Source: Watersipora subatra
Lineage: Eukaryota > Bryozoa > Gymnolaemata > Cheilostomatida > Watersiporidae
Direction of reading: 5' to 3'
DNA length: 64,000 nt
NCBI RefSeq assembly: GCF_963576615.1
Contig: NC_088717.1
Location: 24,703,344-24,767,343 of the forward strand
Of this stretch, positions 44,886 through 55,139 are shown piece by piece. A program made the position numbers and the translations under genes. The stretch's first letter is position 1. Every line of letters starts with the position of its first letter. The notes under the pieces were generated by a model, which was not told the DNA's origin, did not search any database, and saw nothing but the letters and a program-made list of their open reading frames with translations.

Positions 44886-45424
44886 TCTTAACAGCTAGGA
44901 AAAATAATTAATTAAAACCTTCAATCTAGAACACATGCTGCACAAAGCATACTTTCAAGAATATGGTATTTGATGAAAAGTCTTCGTGCTATGGAATATC
45001 TGTGAGAAAGTTTTGAATTATTTTTAACACTTTATTGGTCCAGGATTTCAAAAGTTCAAAGATGTATTTAACGATTTCGGTCAGCCGTTTCTGTCAGCAA
45101 TCATTTCTATTTCTGTCAGTTACAGCCTCTGTTTTTCTCAGCTTCCATTTCTATTTCTGTAGGCTACCGTCTCCATTTCTGTCAGCCACCAAAAGTCTGG
45201 TATTTCAATGTGACTACATATGAAAATTATCACACAACTTTCAAATAGCACTTTGTAAACCAAAGAGCCTTGAGCCAATTGACCAAAGACCTCATGCCTT
45301 GAGTCAATTTATTGTTCTTGATCGAGTCACTTTAAGGAGCGTTATTATTGCACACTCAGTTTCACACGCTGACTCTCTTCTGGGCATGCTCAGTAAATAT
45401 GGTGATATCAATTTTGTTATCTAC

Positions 45425-45570
45425 CTTTTCTGAGGTCATCTGTTGATTTCTAAAAGGTTTCGGCATAAGCATGACAAGCCCCATTACTATACAACTTGTC
45501 CATGCCAGGTAAAAGAAGTACTTCTTTGTAGGAAAGCCTGCAAATGGTTGATGTCTCATAGCATCTACTT
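45425..45570 (-). CDS. First coding exon of a type II membrane protein
   Basis: The minus strand has a long T-run and TTTGCAG acceptor (45571-45574), a short 5' untranslated piece, an ATG at 45559-45557, 45 codons and a GAAAAG|GTAG donor at 45424. The protein starts MRHQPFAGFPTKK, a basic cytoplasmic tail, followed by a hydrophobic stretch YFFYLAWTSCIVMGLVMLM and then PKPFRNQQ. This is the layout of a single-pass type II (signal-anchor) protein, as in many Golgi enzymes and ectoenzymes. It ends in phase 0 and joins the exon at 44202-44263. A short upstream ATG (two codons, then stop) overlaps the start. No enzyme family can be named from what is visible. Confidence 0.6.
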
Positions 45571-45767
45571 CTGCAAAGCAAAAAAAAATTTTAATATGGA
45601 CAAAAACGGAGACGCTGCTTTTCAAACTGTACTAAGATGTTACAAGCGCTCTATTAAAATGATGTTGATTTGTTCTTTGTTACTCAATGCTCTTTGGCTG
45701 ATAGGAGCATTCATTTGTTATCAGGTAGCCCACAGCAGGTACCCCACCGCCCACATTGGATATATGG

Positions 45768-45840
45768 TATTCCATGTAGCTTAATGGTTAACTTCGCTGC
45801 CTTTAGATCTAGAGATACATAGATCAAATGCAATGCTGTG
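45768..45840 (+). repeat. tRNA-derived SINE-like unit
   Basis: ATGTAGCTTAATGGTTAACT is a good A-box region, with a decayed TAGATCAAATGCA in the B-box place. A pseudo-tRNA rather than a gene: the acceptor stem does not close. Confidence 0.45.
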
Positions 45841-45896
45841 CTATTACTATTAACAGGGTTCAACAAAAAGGCAAAAAGACAAACAATGAGAAATAT

Positions 45897-45908
45897 GTAT
45901 ATATATAC

Positions 45909-45975
<67 letters not shown>
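45897..45975. repeat. TA microsatellite, left flank of retrotransposon copy 2
   Basis: (TA) repeat with occasional ACATA interruptions, running directly into the element. Confidence 0.95.
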
Positions 45976-48416
45976 CAAGAGAATGAACAAACTGTTCATC
46001 AATAATCCATCTAGAGTGTATTCCCAGTTCAAAAGTGAACTGCAGAGGCCAATGTCTGAGCCTCCCCGATCTAGCACTTCAAAGTTCTGGAAGGACATCT
46101 GGGAGAAAGAGACCACTCATAACACCACTGCAAATTGGCTGAAGAGGCTTAAAGAGAACCAACAACACACTGTGGCTCAGCAAGGACTCACCATCAGCAA
46201 AGACGACATTAAGTGCAGAGTGCAGCGTATGAAAAACTGGGCAGCACCTGGCCATGACATGATTCAAGCCTTCTGGTTAAAGAAATTGACATCACTTCAC
46301 ACTAAAATGGCTAAGCAGATGGAATACCTAATAGAACAAGGTGACCATCCAGAATGGCTGACCAAAGGACGAACTGTGCTTCTGATAAAAGATCCAAAGC
46401 AGGGGCCGATTCCCAAAAACTATCGACCAATAACGTGCTTGCCCACCACTTGGAAACTGCTCTCAGGAATAGTTGCAGACAAACTGGAAGAGCACATGAG
46501 TCACTATATGACCAGTGCTCAGAAAGGAATTGGGCGCAACACCCGAGGAGCTAAACATCAGTTACTGGTGGATCGGACGGTCTGTCAAGACAGCAGGAGA
46601 AGGCAAACCAATCTTGCCATGGCTTGGATTGACTACAGAAAGGCCTATGACTCAATTCCCCATAGTTGGATACTTGAGTGCCTCAGTATGTACAATGTTC
46701 ACCCTGCTCTTGTGGCATTCATCAAGATGTCAATGACCAAATGGAAGACGGAACTGGAGGCTAATGGCAAAAAGCTGGCGAGTGTACAAATTAAGCGAAG
46801 CATCTATCAAGGTGACTCCTTATCACCGCTGCTCTTCTGCATATGCCTAAACCCTCTAAGCAATATGCTGGAGGAGACTCAATATGGGTACCAGTTTAAG
46901 AGTGGCACCAAGATAAACCACCTCTTCTACATGGATGACATCAAGCTGTACGCTAACAAAGAAAGGGACATTGATTCGCTCATACACCTCACTCAGGTAT
47001 ACAGCAAGGACATCGGAATGACCTTCGGTATTGAGAAATGTGGAAGGCTAATTCTTAAGAAAGGCCATTCTATGCTCACAGATGGCCTAAGAATGCCAAA
47101 TGGTACCATCAAAGATATAGAAGAAGGGTACAAGTACTTGGGGATTATGCAAAGCAACATCAACCACGAAGCCGAGGTACGTCACAAAGCCATTTCCGAA
47201 TACAAGAAACGCCTTCGGCAGGTCTTACGGAGCCAGCTCAATGCCAAGAACCAAATCATGGCAATAAATACCTACGCACTGCCAGTAATAAGATATCCAG
47301 CAGGCATAATAAAGTGGACTGAGGAAGCCATCAAAGAAACAGATATAGCAACTCGTAAACTGCTGACCATGCATGGAGCACTCCACCCAAAATCTGATAC
47401 TATTAGATTGTATCTTGATAGGAAAGATGGCGGTAGGGGACTCAAAAGTGTACAGCAGACAGTGAAAGAGGAGGAGCAAAGCATCAAAGCATATGCAGCC
47501 TCCATGGCCATCTCAGATAAGTTGCTAGCTGAATTTCAATCGGCTGCTCTCACAACGGACCTATGCCCTGATGATGAGGAAATTGACTGGCATACGAAAC
47601 CTCTTCATGGTGCTTACCACCAACAAATATCTAAGGTTGGCGATCTTCACCAGACATATATGTGGCTGAACAAAGGAAACCTAACGGCCAATACAGAGTC
47701 GCTAATCATGGCAGCCCAGGAGCAAGTGCTCCCAACAAGGCAACTCCAAACGAAAATCTATCACACTAGAGACGATCCTAGATGCAGACTGTGCAAAGAT
47801 GCACCTGAGACCATCCAACACATCATCAGTGGATGCAGACAGCTAGCAGGGAACGCATACACTGAGCGGCATAATCATGTCGCAGGTGTTGTGTATAGAA
47901 GTCTATGTGATGAGTATGGCCTTAATAAACCACAACACTGGTGGGAAGCTCCTGGTAAGGTCAATGAAAATGACCGCGCTAAGATCCTCTGGGACTTCTA
48001 CATCCAAACTGACAAGCATGTCCTAGCAAACCAACCAGATATAGTGGTGGTAGACAAGGAGAACAAGAGGGCTACTATAATAGATATAGCAGTACCCAAT
48101 GACTACAATATAGCCAGCAAAGAAAAAGAAAAGGTAGAAAAATATCTCCCTCTTGGAGAAGAAATTGAAAAATGCTGGAATGTAAGAACAACCGTAATCC
48201 CAGTAGTGATTGGGGCACTGGGCGCAATAACACCGGCGCATAAAATGTGGCTTGCCCAAATACCAACAACAATCAACTCAGGTGAGTTGCAGAAAAGTGC
48301 GCTATTGGGAACAGCTAAGATCTTGAGACGAGTGCTCAAACTCCCAGGTCTCTGGTAGGAGACCCGAGTTAGAGCAGAATTTACCACCCATACGGGGTAT
48401 CCGGGGTGAGGAAACA

Positions 48417-48417
<1 letters not shown>
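45976..48417 (+). mobile_element. R2/R4-like non-LTR retrotransposon copy 2
   Basis: The element runs from the TA repeat to GGTGAGGAAACAAT, then TA repeat again, with no poly(A). It holds one long frame (45983-48358) and a 59-bp 3' untranslated region that is also present in the two other copies. The start is probably a 5' truncation: the N-terminal zinc fingers and Myb-like domain expected in this group are absent and coding-like sequence begins at the junction. Confidence 0.93.
45983..48358 (+). CDS. Reverse transcriptase / restriction-like endonuclease, 791 aa
   Basis: The RT domain occupies roughly residues 100-420: PKNYRPITCLPTTWKLLSGI (motif 1 region), AWIDYRKAYDSIPHSWILEC (motif A aspartate), IYQGDSLSPLLFCICLNPLS (motif B), FYMDDIKLYAN (motif C, both catalytic aspartates) and GIEKCGRLILKKG (motif D). 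The C-terminal part has a CCHC finger (CRLCKDAPETIQHIISGC) and a PD-(D/E)XK-type endonuclease core: QPDIVVVDKENKRATIIDIA, then a KEKVEKYLPL segment with lysines. RT plus C-terminal CCHC plus this nuclease is the layout of site-specific R2/R4/NeSL/CRE-group elements. The QGDSLSPLLF form recalls the R4/Dong branch. The frame is intact from the junction to a TAG at 48356, so the copy is young, but lack of the N-terminal DNA-binding part suggests it is not complete. Confidence 0.9.
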   Translation: MNKLFINNPSRVYSQFKSELQRPMSEPPRSSTSKFWKDIWEKETTHNTTANWLKRLKENQQHTVAQQGLTISKDDIKCRVQRMKNWAAPGHDMIQAFWLKKLTSLHTKMAKQMEYLIEQGDHPEWLTKGRTVLLIKDPKQGPIPKNYRPITCLPTTWKLLSGIVADKLEEHMSHYMTSAQKGIGRNTRGAKHQLLVDRTVCQDSRRRQTNLAMAWIDYRKAYDSIPHSWILECLSMYNVHPALVAFIKMSMTKWKTELEANGKKLASVQIKRSIYQGDSLSPLLFCICLNPLSNMLEETQYGYQFKSGTKINHLFYMDDIKLYANKERDIDSLIHLTQVYSKDIGMTFGIEKCGRLILKKGHSMLTDGLRMPNGTIKDIEEGYKYLGIMQSNINHEAEVRHKAISEYKKRLRQVLRSQLNAKNQIMAINTYALPVIRYPAGIIKWTEEAIKETDIATRKLLTMHGALHPKSDTIRLYLDRKDGGRGLKSVQQTVKEEEQSIKAYAASMAISDKLLAEFQSAALTTDLCPDDEEIDWHTKPLHGAYHQQISKVGDLHQTYMWLNKGNLTANTESLIMAAQEQVLPTRQLQTKIYHTRDDPRCRLCKDAPETIQHIISGCRQLAGNAYTERHNHVAGVVYRSLCDEYGLNKPQHWWEAPGKVNENDRAKILWDFYIQTDKHVLANQPDIVVVDKENKRATIIDIAVPNDYNIASKEKEKVEKYLPLGEEIEKCWNVRTTVIPVVIGALGAITPAHKMWLAQIPTTINSGELQKSALLGTAKILRRVLKLPGLW

Positions 48418-48471
<54 letters not shown>

Positions 48472-48527
48472 CATATTTCTCACTGTTTGTCTTTTATATA
48501 TATATATATATATATCTATATATATAT
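48418..48527. repeat. TA microsatellite, right flank of retrotransposon copy 2
   Basis: (TA) repeats with an island ACATATTTCTCACTGTTTGT that is the reverse complement of sequence on the left flank (45874-45900). Confidence 0.95.
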
Positions 48528-49245
48528 TAGTTGTACTACCAGGCATTGCCCAGGTAATAAAAAAGTCTTTGGACAAAAAGTAGATTTGTATTTAACATAT
48601 AACAACATTTGTCATTCTAACTTTCAAACTACATATCATAAGATAAGTGTTTTGTGCAGTTGAAATAAATTAAGAAAGAAAATAAAAACAACTGTGAAGG
48701 TTTTCAAACTTTGTCAAACAGCTGTAACTTTCAAACTTCATATCATTAGAAAAAGGTTTTGTGCAGGACAACTAAATTAAAAGTAAATAAAACAACTGTA
48801 TAAGTTTTCAAACAGTTGTAAGTTTAAAATTTCATAACTTAAAAGAAGTGTTTCATTTAAATAAATTAAAAGAAAAAATTAAAATGTGAAGGTGTTTAAA
48901 TGTAAATGTGAAATTATTAGCAAGTAATGGATATATACATGTATAATCTATTTCGCTATGATTACAATCAAAAATTATTTGGTATACAATTATATAATTT
49001 CAAATCGTTTCAGTGTTGGAATCATAGACCTATTAACTATACTATAAGTATAGTTAATAGGTTTATGGTTGGAATACAAAAATTGGCATGTCACTTTTCT
49101 TCAAAAATATCGTAGGCTATAGACGTACATAGAGTGGTATAGAAACCCATAGTCATGTAATGCAATCACCTCCTGGTAAAAATCATCATCATTAAAAATA
49201 GTACCAAAATACTATGTTAACCTTAGTGACTATAGGTACCTAGAA
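48528..49245 (+). repeat. CCCGG-head dispersed repeat
   Basis: Head TAGTTGTACTACCAGGCATT, then AAAGTCTTTGGACAAAAAG and CATATAACAACATTTGTC. Collinear with 39880-40500 to its end (ACCTCCTGGTAAAAATCATC, then TACTATGTTAACCTTAGT), but carries the inserted hairpin at 49023-49067. Confidence 0.7.
49023..49067. mobile_element. 45-bp palindromic micro-element with 8-bp target duplication
   Basis: CATAGACCTATTAACTATAC, a 5-base centre, and its near-perfect inverted copy ending GGTTTATG. It is flanked on both sides by GTTGGAAT (49015-49022 and 49068-49075). The related repeat at 40340 lacks it. A sister palindrome is at 54497-54556. Confidence 0.75.
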
Positions 49246-49429
49246 AGACTTTAGTGAATTTTGTGGTTATTATCTGCAAGATAATACAACATTACAATGT
49301 ACAGCGTGGAGAGTTCTTATCTTCGAGACGGACGTGTAACACAAACGCTGAATCTAACTTAGAGGAATTTAGTTTACTAAATACATACATGAAGGAAGTT
49401 TTAGTATGTAAGAGTTTAGCGCTGTTCAA

Positions 49430-49638
49430 ATTTCACGAAATGCCGCAGGCAAAAGCCACTATACAGGTGAAGGTCACCATTATCAAAACGGCATGGCGAG
49501 CAAACTTATTATGCGATTATGTTCAGCGATGCAGCATTATATGTGAAGAGAAGCCGCCGAGCCTAGCATCGCAAGCGTTTTGCTGCGCAAGTTACAGCCG
49601 AGGTCTCGCAATCGATATGGGAGCCAGGCTTTTGCAGT
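49430..49638 (+). mobile_element. Truncated copy of the TTAA-type MITE
   Basis: From GTTCAAATTTCACGAAATGC to ATCGATATGGGAGCCAGGCT it matches the right part of 52400-52748 and the reverse complement of 15785-16060. The left terminus is missing. Confidence 0.6.
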
Positions 49639-49954
49639 AGGCTTGGTGATGCATGAGATTTGTTTCTTGTTCAATTAGGTGGTTTTAAATTAGTTTTAAA
49701 GTTTGAATGAAGTGTTATGTAATATTAATTCAAACAGTAGCATTGAAGAATAAATATAAGTGGTGATTAAAGGTACTTGATGAAGTGTTGCTTTGTACTG
49801 GACTCTCACTCATTACAATAAGCTTCAGATGCCAACTCTATTAGTTGCACCAATCGAATGCCTTTCAACTTACTTATTAACTAACAGTAAGGTTGGTGAT
49901 GCTTGTGCTTTGGTTCATATTCAATCAGATAGCCAGCAGGTGTTTGTTTCAGAA

Positions 49955-50115
49955 GCTGGTTCTCAGAAATCGGATGAAGTTTTGAGACCGAATAGTTTGA
50001 GCGACCTGATGAAAGGCTGTGAGCATAGTGGCGAAGCATAGTGGTGAGCATAGCAAGAATGAGGCTTGTGAAGTTGGAGACAATCGGCTAAGTAGTGTGA
50101 AAACATATGGTCTAC
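49955..50115 (+). repeat. Dispersed repeat shared with 42311-42465
   Basis: GTTCTCAGAAATCGG, AAGTTTTGAGACC and GCGACCTGATGAAAGGCTGT, leading into a CA-rich tail. Confidence 0.6.
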
Positions 50116-50119
50116 GAGA

Positions 50120-50146
50120 ACTAACACACACACACACACGCACGCA

Positions 50147-50178
<32 letters not shown>

Positions 50179-50225
50179 CGCGCGTGCACACACACACAAT
50201 ATACAAACATACACACGCCATACAC
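50120..50225. repeat. CA/CG microsatellite
   Basis: (CA)n, (GCAC)n and (CA)n in succession. Long open frames on both strands here are by-products of the repeat. Confidence 0.95.
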
Positions 50226-50547
50226 ACCACCACACACTCCCCTTTCCATCTTCACCACCCTACATATTCCTCCAATTTCCCTTCACTACTCTACTGATAT
50301 TAACAAAGATAAATGTGTTACAGGATATATACTTGAACAATAATGATTGGAAAGGCATGTGTGACAAAAAGTCATCTAAAGTGGATGCAATTTTATGGTA
50401 AATGATATAATGACAACTGAAATACATTTGGCAGCGATGACTTAAGACTAGCTGCACACTCCTGCTGGTTAAACTTGCTGAAGAAATCATGAAATACGGA
50501 ACAATATGATATCAAATACAAAACAGAGAATCAGTTCTATATGTAAA

Positions 50548-50612
50548 CTAGCTCAATGCCCAGCATTGCACAGGTCATATACTAGTTACCCAATGAATTT
50601 GAGCAACTTAGC
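50548..50612 (+). repeat. Degenerate head of the CCCGG dispersed repeat
   Basis: ACTAGCTCAATGCCCAGCAT then TTGCACAGGT keeps the shape of the head but few bases. Confidence 0.35.
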
Positions 50613-50794
50613 TAGTAAAGCTAGTAACTTACTAGATTACTAGAGAGCCCTGACCTACATCTAGAGCTAGCTTGTCAAGCTGCGCCGCTCATAATGATCT
50701 ATAACGTAACTAACGCAATCATGAATTTGAAGCATGCTAGCATTTTCGCAAGCGATGCATAAGTATGCACCTTATTATGGTATAGTATGGCAAG

Positions 50795-50875
50795 GGTAAC
50801 GTAGAATAGTGGATCAGCTCGCTGGTCGGCGGATCTGGAAGTTTGGAGTTCAAATCCTCTGGTAAGTCAAATGTT
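50795..50875 (+). repeat. tRNA-derived SINE-like unit
   Basis: AGAATAGTGGATCAGCTCGC (A-box region) and TTTGGAGTTCAAATCCTC (good B box) at tRNA spacing. Confidence 0.5.
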
Positions 50876-51239
50876 ATTGCTATAGCTAGACAGGCGAATG
50901 ACAAACACTAAGATTTATACATACAGATGTGTATATACTGAGTTTGTTATGATATAAAATAGCTGTGTTTCAAAAAACCTTATCCGGCACCATCATGCAA
51001 ACAATAAATGTATGTTAAACAGAAAGCTTTTGATATATTGTAACAGATGAAGGCTGTTGATCTCTAACGGAACTTGCCAGTTCTTGACTGAGATCAGTGT
51101 AATGAACACCAATCGACTACTGTCTCGGTCCAGCTGAGCCGAGAAAGAGGCAAAGACCGGCTAAAAACTGACCAGCGGCCTTACTTGAGCTATATAGGAA
51201 AGCCGACCAGCCAGTTTCATTCGAGCCAGAGGGGACGAA

Positions 51240-52260
51240 AGACTCACCAGATTCTCACTCATTGCACTATGACACCACTCTTTTTCTGGAATCAAGTAAC
51301 CTTAACAATATGTTATCTCAGATAAATGCAGATTTGGAAATCATCCGATGCTGGTGCATCAGTAACCAACTCACAATCAAAATTGAGAAAACTAATTATA
51401 TGCATATGAAAAATCCGCAAAACAAATTTAATTTAAAAATGAAGTCTCTGCTAATAGAAAATAACATAACAAACCAGACTGATCATTTTAAATTCCTAGG
51501 TGTTTGGCTTGATAATATTCTGAATTGGTCTACCCATATATCCAACATACTAAAGGACCTTCGTCCAGCGGTTGGACTTTTTTGTAGGTTATCAAAGTAC
51601 TTTCCACGAAAAATAATGATTACATTACATAACTCCTTAGTAAATTCTAAACTTATTTACTGCCTCGAATCTTGGAGCAATTCACCTGACATATTATTAA
51701 ATAAATTTATGGTATTTCAGAAAAAAACTAGAGCAAATTATATGTCATGTAGATGTCCAATAGATAAGTTATATACGTTAAAGCTGCTGCTAATGGGTCA
51801 TACTGTATTTCATTAATCTGGGAATGGAGGACCACCACACTCTTATAGCACTTGTCACTCTAGCACTCTCTTCTAAATCTTCGTATTCTCTTATTTACAT
51901 CTAGTAAAGGGCAAAAAACTATTCAATATCAAACAACCTTTTATTAGAATAACTTACCTGACAGATTAAAAAATATTGTAAACAAATTTGACTTTAAAAA
52001 ACAAGTAAAATGCTATCTCCTGTCTTTCTGACTGGGGTGGGCTGAGCCCCGCCTTTTTCCTGCTGCTGTTAGCTGTTTTTATGGCTTGCGCGACATTAGC
52101 TGGGCTACAGAGCACCTATGGCTCCATCATCATTGTCTCGTGCTCAATCGTGCTATAGTTTTTCATCTTTTTTCATTAATTTATATTTAACCTGATATAT
52201 TTACTAATATGCAGTTTCTTTTTCTGTATTGTTTCTGTTGATGAAAATAAACACACACAC
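51240..52260 (+). mobile_element. 5'-truncated LINE (jockey/CR1-like) with CA tail
   Basis: A 184-codon frame (51262-51816) begins at a damaged catalytic loop (YDTTLFLESSNL) and continues with INADLEIIRCWCISNQLTIK, FKFLGVWLDNILNWSTHI and NSLVNSKLIYCLESWS, the typical order of the RT thumb and post-RT region in jockey/CR1-type LINEs. About 440 bp of non-coding tail follows, ending GATGAAAATAAACACACACA. Truncation falls inside the RT catalytic motif. The exact clade is not certain. Confidence 0.75.
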
Positions 52261-52399
52261 ATGCACACACCACACACCACACCACACACACGCTATATTC
52301 AATGAGTCATCAAGCGAGACTGCTGCGTTAGCTTGTACCCTACATTATATTTTACTATTTTACTCATTACAACTCAAAGTGGTTGGCTCTCCTAAACCT

Positions 52400-52748
52400 T
52401 GTTACCATTTACGCCGCGAGCACCGGCGACAGCACCGCAGGCTGCCAACGGTAAAATATGAACCTGCACGCCGAGTGCCGCTGAGTACTACCAGTAGTTT
52501 AGAGTTTGGTCAATGCAAGAGTTTAGCACTGTTCAAATTTCGCGAAGTGCCACGGGCAAAACCTTTCCGAAATGCACTGTACAGATGGAGGTCAGCCTTA
52601 TCGAAACGACATGGCGAGCGAACATTTTTATGTCATTATTAGCGGTACAGTTTTATGCGAACAGAAGCCGCCGAGCCTAGCATCACAAGTGCTTTGCTAC
52701 CCAAGATTACCGTCGGGGTCTCACAATCAATTTGGGAACCAGGCTTAA
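52400..52748 (-). mobile_element. TTAA-type MITE, second full-length-like copy
   Basis: The right end reads GGGAACCAGGC followed by TTAA. The interior (GAGCACCGGCGACAGCACCG) is the reverse complement of 16090-16120. The left terminus is degenerate. Confidence 0.6.
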
Positions 52749-52794
52749 CTGTAAATAAGTACAGGGTTACAGCAGGCCAATGTCAAATAACCAA

Positions 52795-52960
52795 ATTGAC
52801 AGCGGCCCAGCAACATTGACACAAAGGCATATTGGCAGACAGAAAACAGCCAGCAGACAGACAGCAGATGGACAGAAGACAAAAGTCAGACAGCAGGTGG
52901 ACAGAAGACAGACTGCAAACAGACAGACCAATGGCTGGACTGACAGCAGGCGATACTTGA
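52795..52960. repeat. Degenerate CAGACAG-type simple repeat
   Basis: Words AGACAGCAGATGGACAGAAG and GACAGACTGC recur irregularly; frames open on both strands are side effects. Confidence 0.7.
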
Positions 52961-53203
52961 ATTTTTCTCGTCCTTGCATCTTCAAAGCTGGGTAGAGATA
53001 GTCTTATAAAATAGGCATTTCAATTAACTGTTTAGTGCTTGACTTTTTAGGAGTTCATTAAATGACCTGGTAGGCTATTTATTTACTGCATCATTAGGTG
53101 GATATAAAACAAGATGAACAGTGGTCTGCTACACCAAGTCACCAATTACCATTGTAGTCACCTACGAGATACATGTATTTCAAACAATATTCTTGATTTA
53201 AGA

Positions 53204-53600
53204 TGAGCTTACACTAAACTATAATATAATTTATCAGAAAGTATCTGTTTTTTTATCAATTGTGACTGTTTTTATGTTTGAAATTATCTGACTGTCGAGA
53301 TGTTCCAAGATTAAAATAGACAAAACTTGATTGTGATTAAAACATTCAAATTATTTAGTGCAATTATGAAGCCTATAGTTGCAAAGAGCCTGACAGAATA
53401 AAGATATTGTAATGTTTCAAATCGAACGCAATAGCTTACATCAACTATAGCAACAATATCAACTAATGACCTAACTTCATCCATATTTTTTCTTCTCAGC
53501 ACTTCCACTGTGACTGAGTTTCATTAGTTTTAATCTTGAAACATCCTTGCAGTTAGATCACCTCAAACATCAAAAACAATAGCAGCTGGTAGGCGCGTAT
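53204..53600. mobile_element. Fold-back MITE with CTTACAC ends, second copy
   Basis: Starts GAGCTTACACTAAAC. TGACTGTTTTTATGTTTGAA (53262) is inverted at ACCTCAAACATCAAAAAC (53559). A TTTGTGTAAG terminus at 53911-53920 may be the displaced right end. Confidence 0.65.
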
Positions 53601-54496
53601 AAACCTCTATACGTGATAGGTACCAATCCTTCGATTTTTGTGTGACATCATTCTATCGTTGTCTGCCATCTTTATGGAGAACTTTTATCGTTAAAAGCAT
53701 GAAGCTTCTGCAGTTAATTGTTGCAAACAATGCTTTTGTTTGCAAATTTTGTATCTTAGTATCAAAACAACACCGAAAAATACTATTAATCAAAAGAATG
53801 ATGATCATTTTCTACAAAGATGGCGGCTTTTTCGTAGATGAGCGCATGTGCAAACAGGGTGATGGCGTCAAAAAAAATGATGGATAGTTTTTGGTGACAA
53901 CTATCAAAATTTTGTGTAAGTTTATCTTTAGGTATACAGATGAACTTACGCAAAGATAACATGCACACCTCAAAGATAGCATGAGGTGTGCATGTGTTAT
54001 CGTTGACAACTTCTCTAAGGAAAGAGCATAACTTAAGCTGAACTGAATAAATGTAGTTTTAGTTGATAGTAAGACAGCGTGTTTCCAACTTCCAATTTTC
54101 AACATCACATGTGTCAAGTTAGAATCATTAAACTAACCTGTGGTGCTGAGCAACTGTGGTGCAGTAGAAATTAACTTTGCCTTAGGTTTGATAACCAAAA
54201 CAGCTGAGAGTTCTTGAAATACTAGTTCAGAGAGTCAAAAGGAATCTATCATGAAGGAATCATAAGTGAGGTGCTATTCAGTGCTTCGTTGTTATGTACA
54301 TAGATGAGATCAGTTTGCCAACCTGAATAGGCTATTTAAAACTATTTCTAAAGCGAGTAGACTGTGAATGAACGCAGTACACGTATGTAGCGTATCCCTG
54401 TTGGCTGTACATTTTGTCGTTATTAAAATGTATTAATCAGTATGCTCCATAAAGCTTTCATTAATTTGACTTGCAATAGTTTATTGGTTAGCCCCA

Positions 54497-54556
54497 TAGA
54501 CTTATTAACTATACATTATAGTGTTATACATTACAGTATAGTTAATAGTTCTATGA
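54497..54556. repeat. Sister palindrome of the 49023 micro-element
   Basis: CATAGACTTATTAACTATAC and its inverted copy GTATAGTTAATAGTTCTATG surround a 20-base centre. No target duplication is visible. Confidence 0.65.
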
Positions 54557-54655
54557 TTTTGCCTCACTCGATATGGGAAACTAATAATATTTACCTATTA
54601 CCATTGTTCAAGATTTCTCATAGTTCGTGTCCTCATTTGTTGCAGGACAGTTAGA

Positions 54656-54657
54656 GG

Positions 54658-54750
<93 letters not shown>

Positions 54751-54987
54751 TAATAAATTATTTAAAAGCAATACTTATCTTTTTTTCCAGCTACTGTCAG
54801 TTTCATGATATTCTCATTCGTCAGGCTGTGTTGGAATCTGTGTTAGATTCCAAACATATATATATATATCTATATATATATATACTAATAAATTATTTAA
54901 AAGCAATACTTATCTTTTTTTCCAGCTACTGTCAGTTTCATGATATTCTCATTCGTCAGGCTGTGTTGGAATCTGTGTTAGATTCCA

Positions 54988-55026
<39 letters not shown>

Positions 55027-55029
55027 GCT

Positions 55030-55093
<64 letters not shown>

Positions 55094-55135
55094 TAGATCT
55101 ACATGCATATATATATATCTACAATGTATATACAG
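54656..55135. repeat. Long TA microsatellite with two unique islands
   Basis: More than 350 bp of TA dinucleotides with a 135-bp-period duplication: the island CTAATAAATTATTTAAAAGC..GATTCCAAAC starts at 54750 and again at 54885. Confidence 0.95.
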
Positions 55136-55139
55136 TGGT

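Noticed and set aside
49949..50297. Cys/Val-rich and Thr/His-rich frames
   Set aside because: They are translations of the CA/CG microsatellite.
53786..54117. Overlapping 60-101 codon frames on the minus strand
   Set aside because: No motif, splice context or repeat relation; ordinary chance frames.
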